Origin: Hetaerina americana
Taxonomy: Eukaryota > Arthropoda > Insecta > Odonata > Calopterygidae
NCBI GenBank assembly: GCA_022747635.1
Contig: JAKTNV010000415.1
Coordinates: forward strand, 94,553 to 158,552
Length of the DNA: 64,000 nucleotides
Reading direction: 5' to 3'
Part shown: in pieces, positions 44,466 to 59,904 of the stretch
Numbering within the stretch: the stretch's first letter is position 1
How the letters are laid out: each line of letters begins with the position of its first letter
Notes under the pieces: generated by a model
Told to the model about the DNA's origin: nothing
Database searches by the model: none
Seen by the model: the letters and a program-made list of their open reading frames with translations, nothing else
Translations under genes and position numbers: made by a program

Positions 44466-47400
44466 GGCAAACTGGGACCAGAATAGAGCCTGCGAGACCA
44501 GAATAAAGCATATGGGACCAGAATCTAGTGGCATCGCAATGCGGGACCTGAATAAAGCATGTGATACCAGAATAAAGCATATAAGACAAGTATAAAGAAT
44601 TTTGGGACCAGAATAAAATGTGGGACCAGAATAAAGCATGCGGGACCAGAATAAAGCATGCTTGACCAGAATAAAGCATAGGGGACCAGAATCTAGTGTC
44701 ATCGCAATGCGGGACCAGAATAAAAATGTGGGACTAGAATAAAGCATGTGGGACCAGAATAAAGCATGCTGGACCAGAATAAAGCATGTGCGATCTGAAT
44801 AAAGCATGTGGCACCAGAATAAAGCATGTGATACCAGAATAAATCATGCTGGACCAGAATAAAGCATGTGGGACCAGAATAAAGCATGCGGGACCTGAAT
44901 AAAGCGCCACGGCAAACTGGGACCAGAATAGAGCATGCGGGACCAGTATAAAGCATGTGGGACCAGAATAAAGCATGTGGGACCAGAATCTCGTGGAATC
45001 GCAATGCGGGACCAGGATAAAAATGTGGGACCAGAATAAAGCATGTGGGACCAGAATAAAGCATGCTGGACCAGAATAAAGCCTGTACGATCTGAATAAA
45101 GCATGCGGCACCAGAATAAAGCATATAACACCAGTATAAGGCATGTGGGACCAGAATAAAGCATGTGGGACCAGAATAAAGCATGTGGGACCAGAATAAA
45201 GCATGCAGGGCCAGAATTAAGCGCCACCGAAAACTATGGTTAGAATAAAGCATGTGGGACCAAAATAACGCATGCGGGACCAGAATTAAGCGCCACGGCA
45301 AACTGGGACCAGAATAGAGCCTTCGGGACCAGAATAAAGCATATGGGACCAGAATCTAGTGGCATCGCAATGCGGGACCTGAATAAAAATGTGGGACCAG
45401 AATAAAGCATGTGGGACCAGAATAAAGCATGTGGGACCAGAATAAAGCATGTGGAACCAGAATCTAGTGGCATCGCAATGCGGGACCAGAATAAAAATGT
45501 GGGAACAGAATAAAGCATGTGGGACCAGAATAAAGCACGCTGGACCAGAATAAAGCATGTACGATCTGAATAAAGCATGTGGCACTAGAATAAAGCATAT
45601 AAGACCAGTATAAAGCATGTGGGACCAGAATTAAACGCCACGGCAAACTGGGACCAGAATAGAGCATGCGGGACCAGAATAGGGCATGTGGGACCAGAAT
45701 AAAGCATGTGGGACCAGAATAAAGCATGTGGGACCAGAATCTAGTGGCATCGCAATGCGGGACCTAAATAAAAACGTGGGGCCAGAATAAAGCATGTAGG
45801 ACCAGAATAAGGCATGCTGGACCAGAATAAAGCATATGGGACCAGTATAAGGCATGCGGGACCTGAATAAAGAGCAACGGCAAACTGGGACCAGAATAGA
45901 GCATGCGGGACCAGAATAAAGCATGTGGGACCAGAATAAAGCATGTGGACCAGAATAAAGCATGTGGGACCAGAATAAAGCATGTGGGACCAGAATAAAT
46001 CATCCTGGACCAAAATAATGCATATGAGACAAGTATAAAGAAACTGGGACCAGAATAAAGCATGTGGGACCAGAATAAAGCATGTGGGACCAGAATAGAG
46101 CATGCAGGACTAGTATAAAGCATGTGTGACCAGAATAAAGTATGTGGGACCAGAATAAAGCATGTGGGACCAGAATAAAGCATGTGGGACCAGAATCTCG
46201 TGGCATCGCAATGCGGGACCAGAATAAAAATGTGGGACCAGAATAAAGCATGTGGGACCAAAATAAAGCATGCTGGACCAGAATAAAGCATGTACGATCT
46301 GAATAAAGCATATATCACCAGAATAAAGCGTGTGGGACCAGAATCTAGTGGCATCGCAATGTGATACCAGAATAAAAATGTGGGACCAGAATAAAGCATG
46401 TGGGACCAGAATAAAACATGTACGATCTGAATAAAGCATGTGGCAACAGAATAAAGCAAAAAAGACCAGTATAAAGAATGTGGGACCAGAATCAAGCATG
46501 TGGGACCAGAATAAAGCATGTGGGACCAGAATAAAGCATGCTGGACCAGAAAAAACATATGGAACCAGTATAAAGCATGTGAGACCCGAATAAAGCATGC
46601 GGGACCTGAATAAAGCGCCACGGGAAAGTTGGACCAGAATAGAGCATGCGGGACCAGTATAAAGCATGTGGGATCAGAATAAAGCATGTGGGACCAGACT
46701 AAAGCATGTGGGACCAGAATAAAGCATGCGGGACCTGAATAAAGCGCCACGGCAAACTGGGACCAGAATAGAGCATGCGGGACCAGTATAAAGCCTGTGG
46801 GACCAGAATAAAGCATGTGGGACCAGAATATCGTGGCATCGCAATGCGGGACCAGGATAAAAATGTGGGACCAGAATAAAGCATGAAGGACCAGAATAAA
46901 GCATGTACGATCTGAATTAAGCATGTGGCACCAGAATAAAGCATATAAGACTAGTATAAAGAATTTTGGGGCCAGAATAAAAATGCGGGACCAGAAAAAA
47001 AATGTGGGACTAGAATAAAGCATGCTGGACCAGAATAAAGCATGTGCGATCAGAATTAAGCATGTGGGACCAGAATCTAGTGGCATCGCAATGTGAGACC
47101 AGAATAAAAATGTGGGACCAGAATAAAGCATGTGGGAACAGAATAAAGCATGCTGGACCAGAAAAAAGCATGTACGATCTGAATAAAGCATGTGGCACCA
47201 GAATAAAGCAAATAAGACCAGTAAAAAGAATGTGGGACCAGAATCAAGCATGTGGGACCAGAATAAAGCATGTGGGACCATAAAAAAGCATGCTGGACCA
47301 GAATAAAGCATATGGGACCAGTATAAAGCATGTGGGACCCGAATAAAGCATGCGTGACCTGAATAAAGCGCCACGGGAAACTGGGACCAGAATAGAGCAT

Positions 47401-50400
47401 GAGGGACAAGTATAAAGCATGTGGGATCAGAATAAAGCATGTGGGACCAGACTAAAGCATGTGGGACCAGAATAAAGCATGCGGGACCTGAATAAAGCGC
47501 CACTGCAAACTGGGACCAGAATAGAGCCTGCGAGACCAGAATAAAGCATATGGGACCAGAATCTAGTGGCATCGCAATGCGGGACCTGAATAAAGCATGT
47601 GATACCAGAATAAAGCATATAAGACAAGTATAAAGAATTTTGGGACCAGAATAAAATGTGGGACCAGAATAAAGCATGCGGGACCAGAATAAAGCATGCT
47701 TGACCAGAATAAAGCATAGGGGACCAGAATCTAGTGTCATCGCAATGCGGGACCAGAATAAAAATGTGGGACTAGAATAAAGCATGTGGGACCAGAATAA
47801 AGCATGCTGGACCAGAATAAAGCATGTGCGATCTGAATAAAGCATGTGGCACCAGAATAAAGCATGTGATACCAGAATAAATCATGCTGGACCAGAATAA
47901 AGCATGTGGGACCAGAATAAAGCATGCGGGACCTGAATAAAGCGCCACGGCAAACTGGGACCAGAATAGAGCATGCGGGACCAGTATAAAGCATGTGGGA
48001 CCAGAATAAAGCATGTGGGACCAGAATCTCGTGGAATCGCAATGCGGGACCAGGATAAAAATGTGGGACCAGAATAAAGCATGTGGGACCAGAATAAAGC
48101 ATGCTGGACCAGAATAAAGCCTGTACGATCTGAATAAAGCATGCGGCACCAGAATAAAGCATATAACACCAGTATAAGGCATGTGGGACCAGAATAAAGC
48201 ATGTGGGACCAGAATAAAGCATGTGGGACCAGAATAAAGCATGCAGGGCCAGAATTAAGCGCCACCGAAAACTATGGTTAGAATAAAGCATGTGGGACCA
48301 AAATAACGCATGCGGGACCAGAATTAAGCGCCACGGCAAACTGGGACCAGAATAGAGCCTTCGGGACCAGAATAAAGCATATGGGACCAGAATCTAGTGG
48401 CATCGCAATGCGGGACCTGAATAAAAATGTGGGACCAGAATAAAGCATGTGGGACCAGAATAAAGCATGTGGGACCAGAATAAAGCATGTGGAACCAGAA
48501 TCTAGTGGCATCGCAATGCGGGACCAGAATAAAAATGTGGGAACAGAATAAAGCATGTGGGACCAGAATAAAGCACGCTGGACCAGAATAAAGCATGTAC
48601 GATCTGAATAAAGCATGTGGCACTAGAATAAAGCATATAAGACCAGTATAAAGCATGTGGGACCAGAATTAAACGCCACGGCAAACTGGGACCAGAATAG
48701 AGCATGCGGGACCAGAATAGGGCATGTGGGACCAGAATAAAGCATGTGGGACCAGAATAAAGCATGTGGGACCAGAATCTAGTGGCATCGCAATGCGGGA
48801 CCTAAATAAAAACGTGGGGCCAGAATAAAGCATGTAGGACCAGAATAAGGCATGCTGGACCAGAATAAAGCATATGGGACCAGTATAAGGCATGCGGGAC
48901 CTGAATAAAGAGCAACGGCAAACTGGGACCAGAATAGAGCATGCGGGACCAGAATAAAGCATGTGGGACCAGAATAAAGCATGTGGACCAGAATAAAGCA
49001 TGTGGGACCAGAATAAAGCATGTGGGACCAGAATAAATCATCCTGGACCAAAATAATGCATATGAGACAAGTATAAAGAAACTGGGACCAGAATAAAGCA
49101 TGTGGGACCAGAATAAAGCATGTGGGACCAGAATAGAGCATGCAGGACTAGTATAAAGCATGTGTGACCAGAATAAAGTATGTGGGACCAGAATAAAGCA
49201 TGTGGGACCAGAATAAAGCATGTGGGACCAGAATCTCGTGGCATCGCAATGCGGGACCAGAATAAAAATGTGGGACCAGAATAAAGCATGTGGGACCAAA
49301 ATAAAGCATGCTGGACCAGAATAAAGCATGTACGATCTGAATAAAGCATATATCACCAGAATAAAGCGTGTGGGACCAGAATCTAGTGGCATCGCAATGT
49401 GATACCAGAATAAAAATGTGGGACCAGAATAAAGCATGTGGGACCAGAATAAAACATGTACGATCTGAATAAAGCATGTGGCAACAGAATAAAGCAAAAA
49501 AGACCAGTATAAAGAATGTGGGACCAGAATCAAGCATGTGGGACCAGAATAAAGCATGTGGGACCAGAATAAAGCATGCTGGACCAGAAAAAACATATGG
49601 AACCAGTATAAAGCATGTGAGACCCGAATAAAGCATGCGGGACCTGAATAAAGCGCCACGGGAAAGTTGGACCAGAATAGAGCATGCGGGACCAGTATAA
49701 AGCATGTGGGATCAGAATAAAGCATGTGGGACCAGACTAAAGCATGTGGGACCAGAATAAAGCATGCGGGACCTGAATAAAGCGCCACGGCAAACTGGGA
49801 CCAGAATAGAGCATGCGGGACCAGTATAAAGCCTGTGGGACCAGAATAAAGCATGTGGGACCAGAATATCGTGGCATCGCAATGCGGGACCAGGATAAAA
49901 ATGTGGGACCAGAATAAAGCATGAAGGACCAGAATAAAGCATGTACGATCTGAATTAAGCATGTGGCACCAGAATAAAGCATATAAGACTAGTATAAAGA
50001 ATTTTGGGGCCAGAATAAAAATGCGGGACCAGAAAAAAAATGTGGGACTAGAATAAAGCATGCTGGACCAGAATAAAGCATGTGCGATCAGAATTAAGCA
50101 TGTGGGACCAGAATCTAGTGGCATCGCAATGTGAGACCAGAATAAAAATGTGGGACCAGAATAAAGCATGTGGGAACAGAATAAAGCATGCTGGACCAGA
50201 AAAAAGCATGTACGATCTGAATAAAGCATGTGGCACCAGAATAAAGCAAATAAGACCAGTAAAAAGAATGTGGGACCAGAATCAAGCATGTGGGACCAGA
50301 ATAAAGCATGTGGGACCATAAAAAAGCATGCTGGACCAGAATAAAGCATATGGGACCAGTATAAAGCATGTGGGACCCGAATAAAGCATGCGTGACCTGA

Positions 50401-50541
50401 ATAAAGCGCCACGGGAAACTGGGACCAGAATAGAGCATGAGGGACAAGTATAAAGCATGTGGGATCAGAATAAAGCATGTGGGACCAGACTAAAGCATGT
50501 GGGACCAGAATAAAGCATGCGGGACCTGAATAAAGCGCCAC
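44466..50541. repeat. Recent tandem duplication of 3,038 bp
   Basis: 44,466-47,503 and 47,504-50,541 are direct repeats. Every stretch compared at +3,038 was identical, and translations of many long frames in both units are the same residue for residue. The left edge shows one difference (ggcaaactggg versus tgcaaactggg). The near absence of differences in a rapidly diverging satellite means either a very recent event or an assembly duplication. Confidence 0.9.
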
Positions 50542-53500
50542 TGCAAACTGGGACCAGAATAGAGCATGCGGGACCAGTATAAAGCATGTGGGACCAAAAT
50601 AAAGCATGTGGGACCAGAATCTCGTGGCATCACAATGCGGGACCAGAATAAAAATGTGGGACCAGAATAAAGCATGTGGGACCAGAATAAAGCACGCTTG
50701 ACCAGAATAAAGCATGTACGGTCTGAATAAAGCATGTGGACCAGAATAAAGCATGCTGGCCCAGAATAAAGCTTATGGGACCAGTATAAATTATGCGGGA
50801 CCTGAATAAAGCGCCACGGAAACTGGGACCAGAATAGAGCATGTGGGACCAGAATCTCGTGGCATCGCAATGCGGGACCATGATCTGAATAAGCATGTGG
50901 CACCAGAATAAATCATATAAGACCATTATAAAGCATGTGGGACCAAAATAAAGCATGTGGGACCAGAATAAAGCGCCACGACCAACTGGGACCAGAATAA
51001 AGCATGCGGGACCAGAATTAAGCATGTGGGACCAGAATAAAGCATGTGGGACCAGAATCTAGTGGCATCGCAATGCAGGACCAGAATAAAAATGTGGGAC
51101 CAGAATAAAGCATGTGGGACCAGAATAAAGCACGCTTGACAAGAATAAAGCATGTATGGTCTGAATAAAGCATGTGGACCAGAATAAAGCATGCTGGCCC
51201 AGAATAAAGCTTATGGGACCAGTATAAATTATGCGGGACCTGAATAAAGCGCCACGGAAACTGGGACCAGAATAGAGCATGCGGGACCAGTATAAAGCAT
51301 GTGGGACCAGAACAAAACATGTGGGACCAGAATGAAGCATGTGGGACCAGAATAAAGCAATAGGGACCAGAATAAAGCATGTGGGACCAGATAAAATCAT
51401 GCTGGTCCAGAATAATGCATATGGGACCAGTATAAAGCATGTGGGACCAGAATAAAACATGCGGGACCTGAATAAAGCGCCACGGCAAACTGGGACCAGA
51501 ATAGAGCATGTGGGACCAGAATCTCGTGGCATCGCAATGCGGGACCAGAATAAAAATGTGGGACCAGAATAAAGCATGCTGGACCAAAATAAAGCATGTA
51601 CGATCTGAATAAAGCATGTGGCACCAGAATAAAGCATATAAGACCAGTATAAAGAATGTGGGACCAGAATAAAGCATGGGGGACCAGAATATTGCATATG
51701 GGACCAGAATAAAGCATTCTGGACCAGAATAAAGCATATGGGAACAGTATAAAGCATGTGGGACCCGAATAAGGCATGTGGGACCAGAATAAACCATTTG
51801 GGACCAGAATAAAGCATGTGGGACCAGATTAAAGCATGTGGGATCAGAATCTAGTGGCATCGCAATGCGGGACCAGAATAAAAATAAGAGGCCAGAATGA
51901 AGCATGTAGGACCAGAATAAAGCATGCTGGACCAGAATAAAGAATATGGGACCAGTATAAGGCATGCGGGACCTGAATAAATTGCCACGGCAAACTATGA
52001 CCAGAATAGAGCATGCGGGACCAGTATAAATTATGTGGGACCAGAACAAAACATGTGGGACCAGAATGAAGCATGTGGGACCAGAATAAAGCATGTGGGA
52101 CCAGAATAAATCATCCTGGACAAGAATAATGCATATGGGACCAGTATAAAGCATGTGGGACCAGAATAAATCATGTGGGACCAGAATAAAGCATGTGGGA
52201 CCAGAATAGAGTATGCGGGACTAGTATAAAGGATGTAGACCCAGAATAAAGTATGTGGGACCAGAATAAAGCATGTGGCACCAGAATAAAGCATGTGGGA
52301 CCAGAATCTCGTGGCATCGCAATGCGGGACCAGAATAAAAATGTGGGACCAGAATAAAGCATGTGGGACCAGAATAAAGCATGCTGGACAAGAATAAAGC
52401 ATGTACGATCTGAATAAAGCATGTGGCACCAGAATAAAGCAAATAAGACCAGTAAAAAGAATGTGGGACCAGAATCAAGCATGTGGGACCAGAATAATGC
52501 ATGTGGGACCATAATAAAGCATGCTGGACCAGAATAAAGTAAATGGGACCAGTATAAAGCATGTGGGACCCGAATAAAGCATGCGGGACCTGAATAGAGC
52601 GCCACGGGAAACTGGGACCAGAATAGAGCATGAGGGACAAGTATAAAGCATGTGGGATCAGAATAAAGCATGTGGGACCAGACTAAAGCATGTGGGACCA
52701 GAATAAAGCATGCGGGACCTGAATAAAGCGCCACTGCAAACTGGGACCAGAATAGAGCATGCGGGACCAGTATAAAGCATGTGGGACCAAAATAAAGCAT
52801 GTGGGACCAGAATCTCGTGGCATCACAATGCGGGACCAGGATAAAAATGTGGGACCAGAATAAAGCATGCTGGACCAGAATAAAGCATGTACGATCTGAA
52901 TAAAGCATGTGGCACCAGAATAAAGCATATAAGACCAGTATTAAGCATGTGGGACATGAATAAAGCAGGTAGGACCAGAATAAAGCATGTGGGACCAAAA
53001 AAAGCATGCAGGACCAGAATAAAGCATGTGGGACCAAAATGAAGCATGCAGGACCAGAATTAAGCGCCACCGAAAACTGGGATTAGGATAGAGCATGTAG
53101 GACCAGAATAAAGCATGCTGGACCAGAATAAAGCATATGGGACCAGTATAAGGCATGCGGGACCTGAATAAAGAGCAACGGCAAACTGGGACCAGAATAG
53201 AGCATGCGGGACCAGAATAAAGCATGTGGGACCAGAATAAAGCATGTGGACCAGAATAAAGCATGTGGGACCAGAATAAAGCATGTGGGACCAGAATAAA
53301 TCATCCTGGACCAGAATAATGCATATGAGACAAGTATAAAGAAACTGGGACCAGAATAAAGCATGTGGGACCAGAATAAAGCATGTGGGACCAGAATAGA
53401 GCATGCAGGACTAGTATAAAGCATGTGTGACCAGAATAAAGTATGTGGGACCAGAATGAAGCATGTGGGACCAGAATAAAGCATGTGGGACCAGAATCTC

Positions 53501-56500
53501 GTGGCATCGCAATGCGGGACCAGAATAAAAATGTGGGACCAGAATAAAGCATGTGGGACCAAAATAAAGCATGCTGGACCAGAATAAAGCATGTACGATC
53601 TGAATAAAGCATATATCACCAGAATAAAGCGTGTGGGACCAGAATCTAGTGGCATCGCAATGTGATACCAGAATAAAAATGTGGGACCAGAATAAAGCAT
53701 GTGGGACCAGAATAAAACATGTACGATCTGAATAAAGCATGTGGCAACAGAATAAAGCAAAAAAGACCAGTATAAAGAATGTGGGACCAGAATCAAGCAT
53801 GTGGGACCAGAATAAAGCATGTGGGACCAGAATAAAGCATGCTGGACCAGAAAAAACATATGGAACCAGTTATAAAGCATGTGGGACCCGAATAAAGCAT
53901 GCGGGACCTGAATAAAGCGCCACGGGAAAGTTGGACCAGAATAGAGCATGCGGGACCAGTATAAAGCATGTGGGATCAGAATAAAGCATGTGGGACCAGA
54001 CTAAAGCATATGGGAACAGAATAAAGCATGCGGGACCTGAATAAAGCGCCACGGCAAACTGGGACCAGAATAGAGCATGCGGGACCAGTATAAAGCCTGT
54101 GGGACCAGAATAAAGCATGTGGGACCAGAATATCGTGGCATCGCAATGCGGGACCAGGATAAAAATGTGGGACCAGAATAAAGCATGAAGGACCAGAATA
54201 AAGCATGTACGATCTGAATTAAGCATGTGGCACCAGAATAAAGCATATAAGACTAGTATAAAGAATTTTGGGGCCAGAATAAAAATCCGGGACCAGAAAA
54301 AAAATGTGGGACTAGAATAAAGCATGCTGGACCAGAATAAAGCATGTGCGATCAGAATTAAGCATGTGGGACCAGAATCTAGTGGCATCGCAATGTGAGA
54401 CCAGAATAAAAATGTGGGACCAGAATAAAGCATGTGGGAACAGAATAAAGCATGCTGGACCAGAAAAAAGCATGTACGATCTGAATAAAGCATGTGGCAC
54501 CAGAATAAAGCAAATAAGACCAGTAAAAAGAATGTGGGACCAGAATCAAGCATGTGGGACCAGAATAAAGCATGTGGGACCATAAAAAAGCATGCTGGAC
54601 CAGAATAAAGCATATGGGACCAGTATAAAGCATGTGGGACCCGAATAAAGCATGCGTGACCTGAATAAAGCGCCACGGGAAACTGGGACCAGAATAGAGC
54701 ATGAGGGACAAGTATAAAGCATGTGGGATCAGAATAAAGCATGTGGGACCAGACTAAAGCATGTGGGACCAGAATAAAGCATGCGGGACCTGAATAAACA
54801 GCCACTGCAAACTGGGACCAGAATAGAGCATGCGGGACCAGTATAAAGCATGTGGGACCAAAATAAAGCATGTGGGACCAGAATCTCGTGGCATCACAAT
54901 GCGGGACCAGAATAAAAATGTGGGACCAGAATAAAGCATGTGGGACCAGAATAAAGCACGCTTGACCAGAATAAAGCATGTACGGTCTGAATAAAGCATG
55001 TGGACCAGAATAAAGCATGCTGGCCCAGAATAAAGCTTATGGGACCAGTATAAATTATGCGGGACCTGAATAAAGCGCCACGGAAACTGGGACCAGAATA
55101 GAGAATGTGGGACCAGAATCTCGTGGCATCGCAATGCGGGACCATGATCTGAATAAGCATGTGGCACCAGAATAAATCATATAAGACCATTATAAAGCAT
55201 GTGGGACCAAAATAAAGCATGTGGGACCAGAATAAAGCGCCACGACCAACTGGGACCAGAATAAAGCATGCGGGACCAGAATTAAGCATGTGGGACCAGA
55301 ATAAAGCATGTGGGACCAGAATCTAGTGGCATCGCAATGCGGGACCAGAATAAAAATGTGGGACCAGAATAAAGCATGTGGGACCAGAATAAAGCACGCT
55401 TGACAAGAATAAAGCATGTATGGTCTGAATAAAGCATGTGGACCAGAATAAAGCATGCTGGCCCAGAATAAAGCTTATGGGACCAGTATAAATTATGCGG
55501 GACCTGAATAAAGCGCCACGGAAACTGGGACCAGAATAGAGCATGCGGGACCAGTATAAAGCATGTGGGACCAGAACAAAACATGTGGGACCAGAATGAA
55601 GCATGTGGGACCAGAATAAAGCAATAGGGACCAGAATAAAGCATGTGGGACCAGTAAAAATCATGCTGGTCCAGAATAATGCATATGGGACCAGTATAAA
55701 GCATGTGGGACCAGAATAAAACATGCGGGACCTGAATAAAGCGCCACGGCAAACTGGGACCAGAATAGAGCATGTGGGACCAGAATCTCGTGGCATCGAA
55801 ATGCGGGACCAGAATAAAAATGTGGGACCAGAATAAAGCATGCTGGACCAGAATAAAGCATGTACGATCTGAATAAAGCATGTGGCACCAGAATAAAGCA
55901 TATAAGACCAGTATAAAGAATGTGGGACCAGAATAAAGCATGGGGGACCAGAATAATGCATATGGGACCAGAATAAAGCATTCTGGACCAGAATAAAGCA
56001 TATGGGAACAGTATAAAGCATGTGGGACCGAATAAGGCATGTGGGACCAGAATAAAGCATTTGGGACCAGAATAAAGCATGTGGGACCAGATTAAAGCAT
56101 GTGGGATCAGAATCTAGTGGCATCGCAATGCGGGACCAGAATAAAAATAAGAGGCCAGAATGAAGCATGTAGGACCAGAATAAAGCATGCTGGACCAGAA
56201 TAAAGAATATGGGACCAGTATAAGGCATGCGGGACCTGAATAAATTGCCACGGCAAACTATGACCAGAATAAAGCATGTGGGACCAGAATAGAGTATGCG
56301 GGACTAGTATAAAGGATGTAGACCCAGAATAAAGTATGTGGGACCAGAATAAAGCATGTGGGACCAGAATAAAGCATGTGGGACCAGAATCTCGTGGCAT
56401 CGCAATGCGGGACCAGAATAAAAATGTGGGACCAGAATAAAGCATGTGGGACCAGAATAAAGCATGCTGGACCAGAATAAAGCATGTACGATCTGAATAA

Positions 56501-57170
56501 AGCATGTGGCACCAGAATAAAGCAAATAAGACCAGTAAAAAGAATGTGGGACCAGAATCAAGCATGTGGGACCAGAATAATGCATGTGGGACCATAATAA
56601 AGCATGCTGGACCAGAATAAAGCATATGGGACCAGTATAAAGCATGTGGGACCCGAATAAAGCATGCGGGACCTGAATAGAGCGCCACGGGAAACTGGGA
56701 CCAGAATAGAGCATGAGGGACAAGTATAAAGCATGTGGGATCAGAATAAAGCATGTGGGACCAGAGTAAAGCATGTGGGACCAGAATAAAGCATGCGGGA
56801 CCTGAATAAAGCGCCACTGCAAAGTGGGACCAGAATAGAGCATGCGGGACCAGTATAAAGCATGTGGGACCAAAATAAAGCATGTGGGACCAGAATCTCG
56901 TGGCATCACAATTCGGGACCAGGATAAAAATGTGGGACCAGAATAAAGCATGCTGGACCAGAATAAAGCATGTACGATCTGAATAAAGCATGTGGCACCA
57001 GAATAAAGCATATAAGACCAGTATTAAGCATGTGGGACATGAATAAAGCAGGTAGGACCAGAATAAAGCATGTGGGACCAAGAAAAGCATGCAGGACCAG
57101 AATAAAGCATGTGGGACCAAAATAAAGCATGCAGGACCAGAATTAAGCGCCACCGAAAACTGGGATTAGG
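48834..57170. repeat. Tandem duplication with offset of about 4,264 bp
   Basis: 48,834-52,000 matches 53,098-56,262 at +4,264 with a few substitutions and single-base indels. Beyond a deletion of about 181 bp in the second unit, 52,190-53,090 matches 56,270-57,170 at about +4,083. This unit overlaps the second half of the 3,038-bp duplication, so the events are nested. Confidence 0.85.
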
Positions 57171-58393
57171 ATAGAGCATGTAGGACCAGAATAAAGCATG
57201 TGGGACAAGAATGAAGCATGTGGGACCAGAATAAAGCATGTACGATCAGAATAAAGCATATGGCACCAGAATAAAGCATATAAGACCAGTATAAAGCATG
57301 TGGGACCAGAATAAAGCATGTTGGACCAGAATAAAGCGCCACGGCAAACTGGGAGCAGAATAAAGCATGCGGGACCAGAATAAAGCATGTGGGACCAGAA
57401 TAAAGCATGTGGGACCAGAATCTCGTGGCATTGCAATGCGGGACCAGGATAAAAATGTGGGACCAGAATAAAGCATGCTGGACCAGAATAAAGTACGTAA
57501 GATCTGAATAAAGCATGTGGCAACAGAATAAAGCATATAAGACCAGTTTAAAGAATTTTGGGACCAGAATAAAAATGTGGGACCAGAATAAAGCATGTTG
57601 TACCAGAATAAAGCATGGTGGACCAGAATACAGCATATGGGACCAGAATCTAGTGGCATCGCAATGCGGGACCAGAATAAAAATTAGGGACTAGAATAAA
57701 GCATGCTGGACCAGAATAAAGCATGTGCGATCTGAATAAAGTATGTGGGACCAGAATCTAGTGGCATCGCAATGTGAGACCAGAATAAAAATGTGGGACC
57801 AGAATAAAGCATGTGGGACCAGAATAAAGCATTTATGATCTGAATAAATATGTGGCACCAGAATATATCATATAAGACCATTATAAAGCATGTGGGACAA
57901 AATAAAGCATGTGGGACCAGAATTAAGCATGTGGGACCAGAATAAAGCATGCGGGACCAGAATTAAGCATGTGGGACTAGAATAAAGCATGTGGGACCAG
58001 AATAAAGCATGTGGGATCAGAATCTAGTGGCATCGCAATGCGGGACCAGAATAAAAATGTGGGACCAGAATAAAGCATGTGGGACCAGAATAAAGCACGC
58101 TTGACAAGAATAAAGCATGTACGGTCTGAATAAAGCATGTGGACCAGAATAAAGCATGCTGGACCAGAATAAAGCATATGGGACCAGTATAAAGCATGCG
58201 GGACCTGAATAAAGCGCCACGGAAACTGGGACCAGAATAGAGCATGCGGGACCAGGATAAAGCATGTGGGACCAGAACAAAACATGTTGGACCAGAATGA
58301 AGCATGTGGGACCAGAATAAAGCATGTGGGACCAGAATAAAGCATGTGGGACCAGAATAAAACATGCTGGTCCAGAATAATGCATATGGGACC

Positions 58394-59904
58394 AGTATAA
58401 AGCATGTGGGACCAGAACAAAACATGTGGGACCAGAATGAAGCATGTGGGACCAGAATAAATCATCCTGGACCAGAATAATAACTCATATGGGACCAGAA
58501 TAAAGCATGTGGGACCAGAATAGAGCATGCGGGACCACTATAAAGCATGTGGGACCAGAATAAAGCATGTGGGACCAGAATAAAGCATGTGGGACCAGAA
58601 TCTCGTGGCATCGCAATGCGGGACCAGAATAAAAATGTGGGACCAGAATAAAGCATGTGGGACATGAATAAAGCATGCTGGAAAAGAATAAAGCATGTAC
58701 GAACTGAATAAAGCATGTGGCACCAGAATAAAGCATATATGACCTGTCTAAAGAATGTGGGACCAGAATAAAGCATGCGGGACCTGAATAAAGCGCCACG
58801 GCAAACTGGGACCATAATAGAGCATGCGGGACCAGTATAAAGCATGTGGGACCAGAAAAAAGCATGTGGGACCAGACTAAAGCATGTGGGACCAGTATAA
58901 AGCATGCGGGACCTGAATAAAGCGCCACGGCAAACTGGGACCAGAATAGAGCATACGGGACCAGTTTAAAGCATGTGGGACCAGAATAAAGCATGTGGGA
59001 CCAGAATCTCGTGGCATCGCAATGCGGGACCAGGATAAAAATGTGGGACCAGAATAAAGCATGTGAGACCAGAATAAAGCATGCTGGACCAGAATAAAGC
59101 ATGTACGACCTGAATAAAGCATGTGGCACCAGAATAAAGCATATAAGACCAGTATAAAGCATGTGGGACCAGAATACAGCATGTGGGACCAGAATAAAGC
59201 ATGTGGGACCAAAATAAAGCATGCAGGACCAGAATTAAGCGCCACCGAAAACTGGGATTAGGATAGAGCATGTGGGGCCAGAATAAAGCATGTGGGACAA
59301 GAATGAAGCATGTGGGACCAGAATAAAGCATGTACGATCAGAATAAAGCATATTGCACCAGAATAAAGCATATAAGACCAGTATAAAGCATGTGGGACAA
59401 ATATAAAGCATGCTGGTCCAGAATAAAGCCCTTAACACGAGAATCTAGTGGCATCGCAATGCCGGACCAGAATAAAAATGTGGGACCAGAATAAAGCGCA
59501 ACGGTAAACTGGGACCAGAATAAAGCATGCGGGACCAGAGTAAAGCATGTGGGACCAGAATAAAGCATGCTGGACCAGAATAAAGCCCTAGGGACGAGAA
59601 TCTAGTGGCATCGCAATGCCGGACCAGAATAAAAATGTGGGACCAGAATAAAGCATGTGGGACCAGAAAAAAGTATAATGGACCAGAGTAAAGCATGTAC
59701 GATCTGAATAAAGCATGTGGTACCAGAATAAAGCATATAAGACCAGTATAAAGAATTTTGGGACCAGAATAAAATGTGGGACAATAATAAAGCATGTGGG
59801 ACCAGAATAAAGCATGCTGGACCAGAATTAAGCATAGGGAACCAGAATCTAGTGGCATCGCAATGCGGGACCAGGATAAAAATGTGGGACTAGAATAAAG
59901 CATG
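58394..59904. repeat. Satellite block nearly identical to 30,262-31,792
   Basis: The offset is 28,132 bp in the left part and 28,112 bp after one 20-bp unit is lost near 58,760. Several long frames are identical in translation between the blocks. One lies left of the I-like LINE and the other far right, so the two parts of the array belong to one array. Confidence 0.85.

Noticed and set aside
47044..54585. Three identical 79-codon plus-strand frames (47,044, 50,082 and 54,346)
   Set aside because: They lie inside duplicated satellite blocks and arise where single-base changes remove the usual TAA; identity reflects the duplication.
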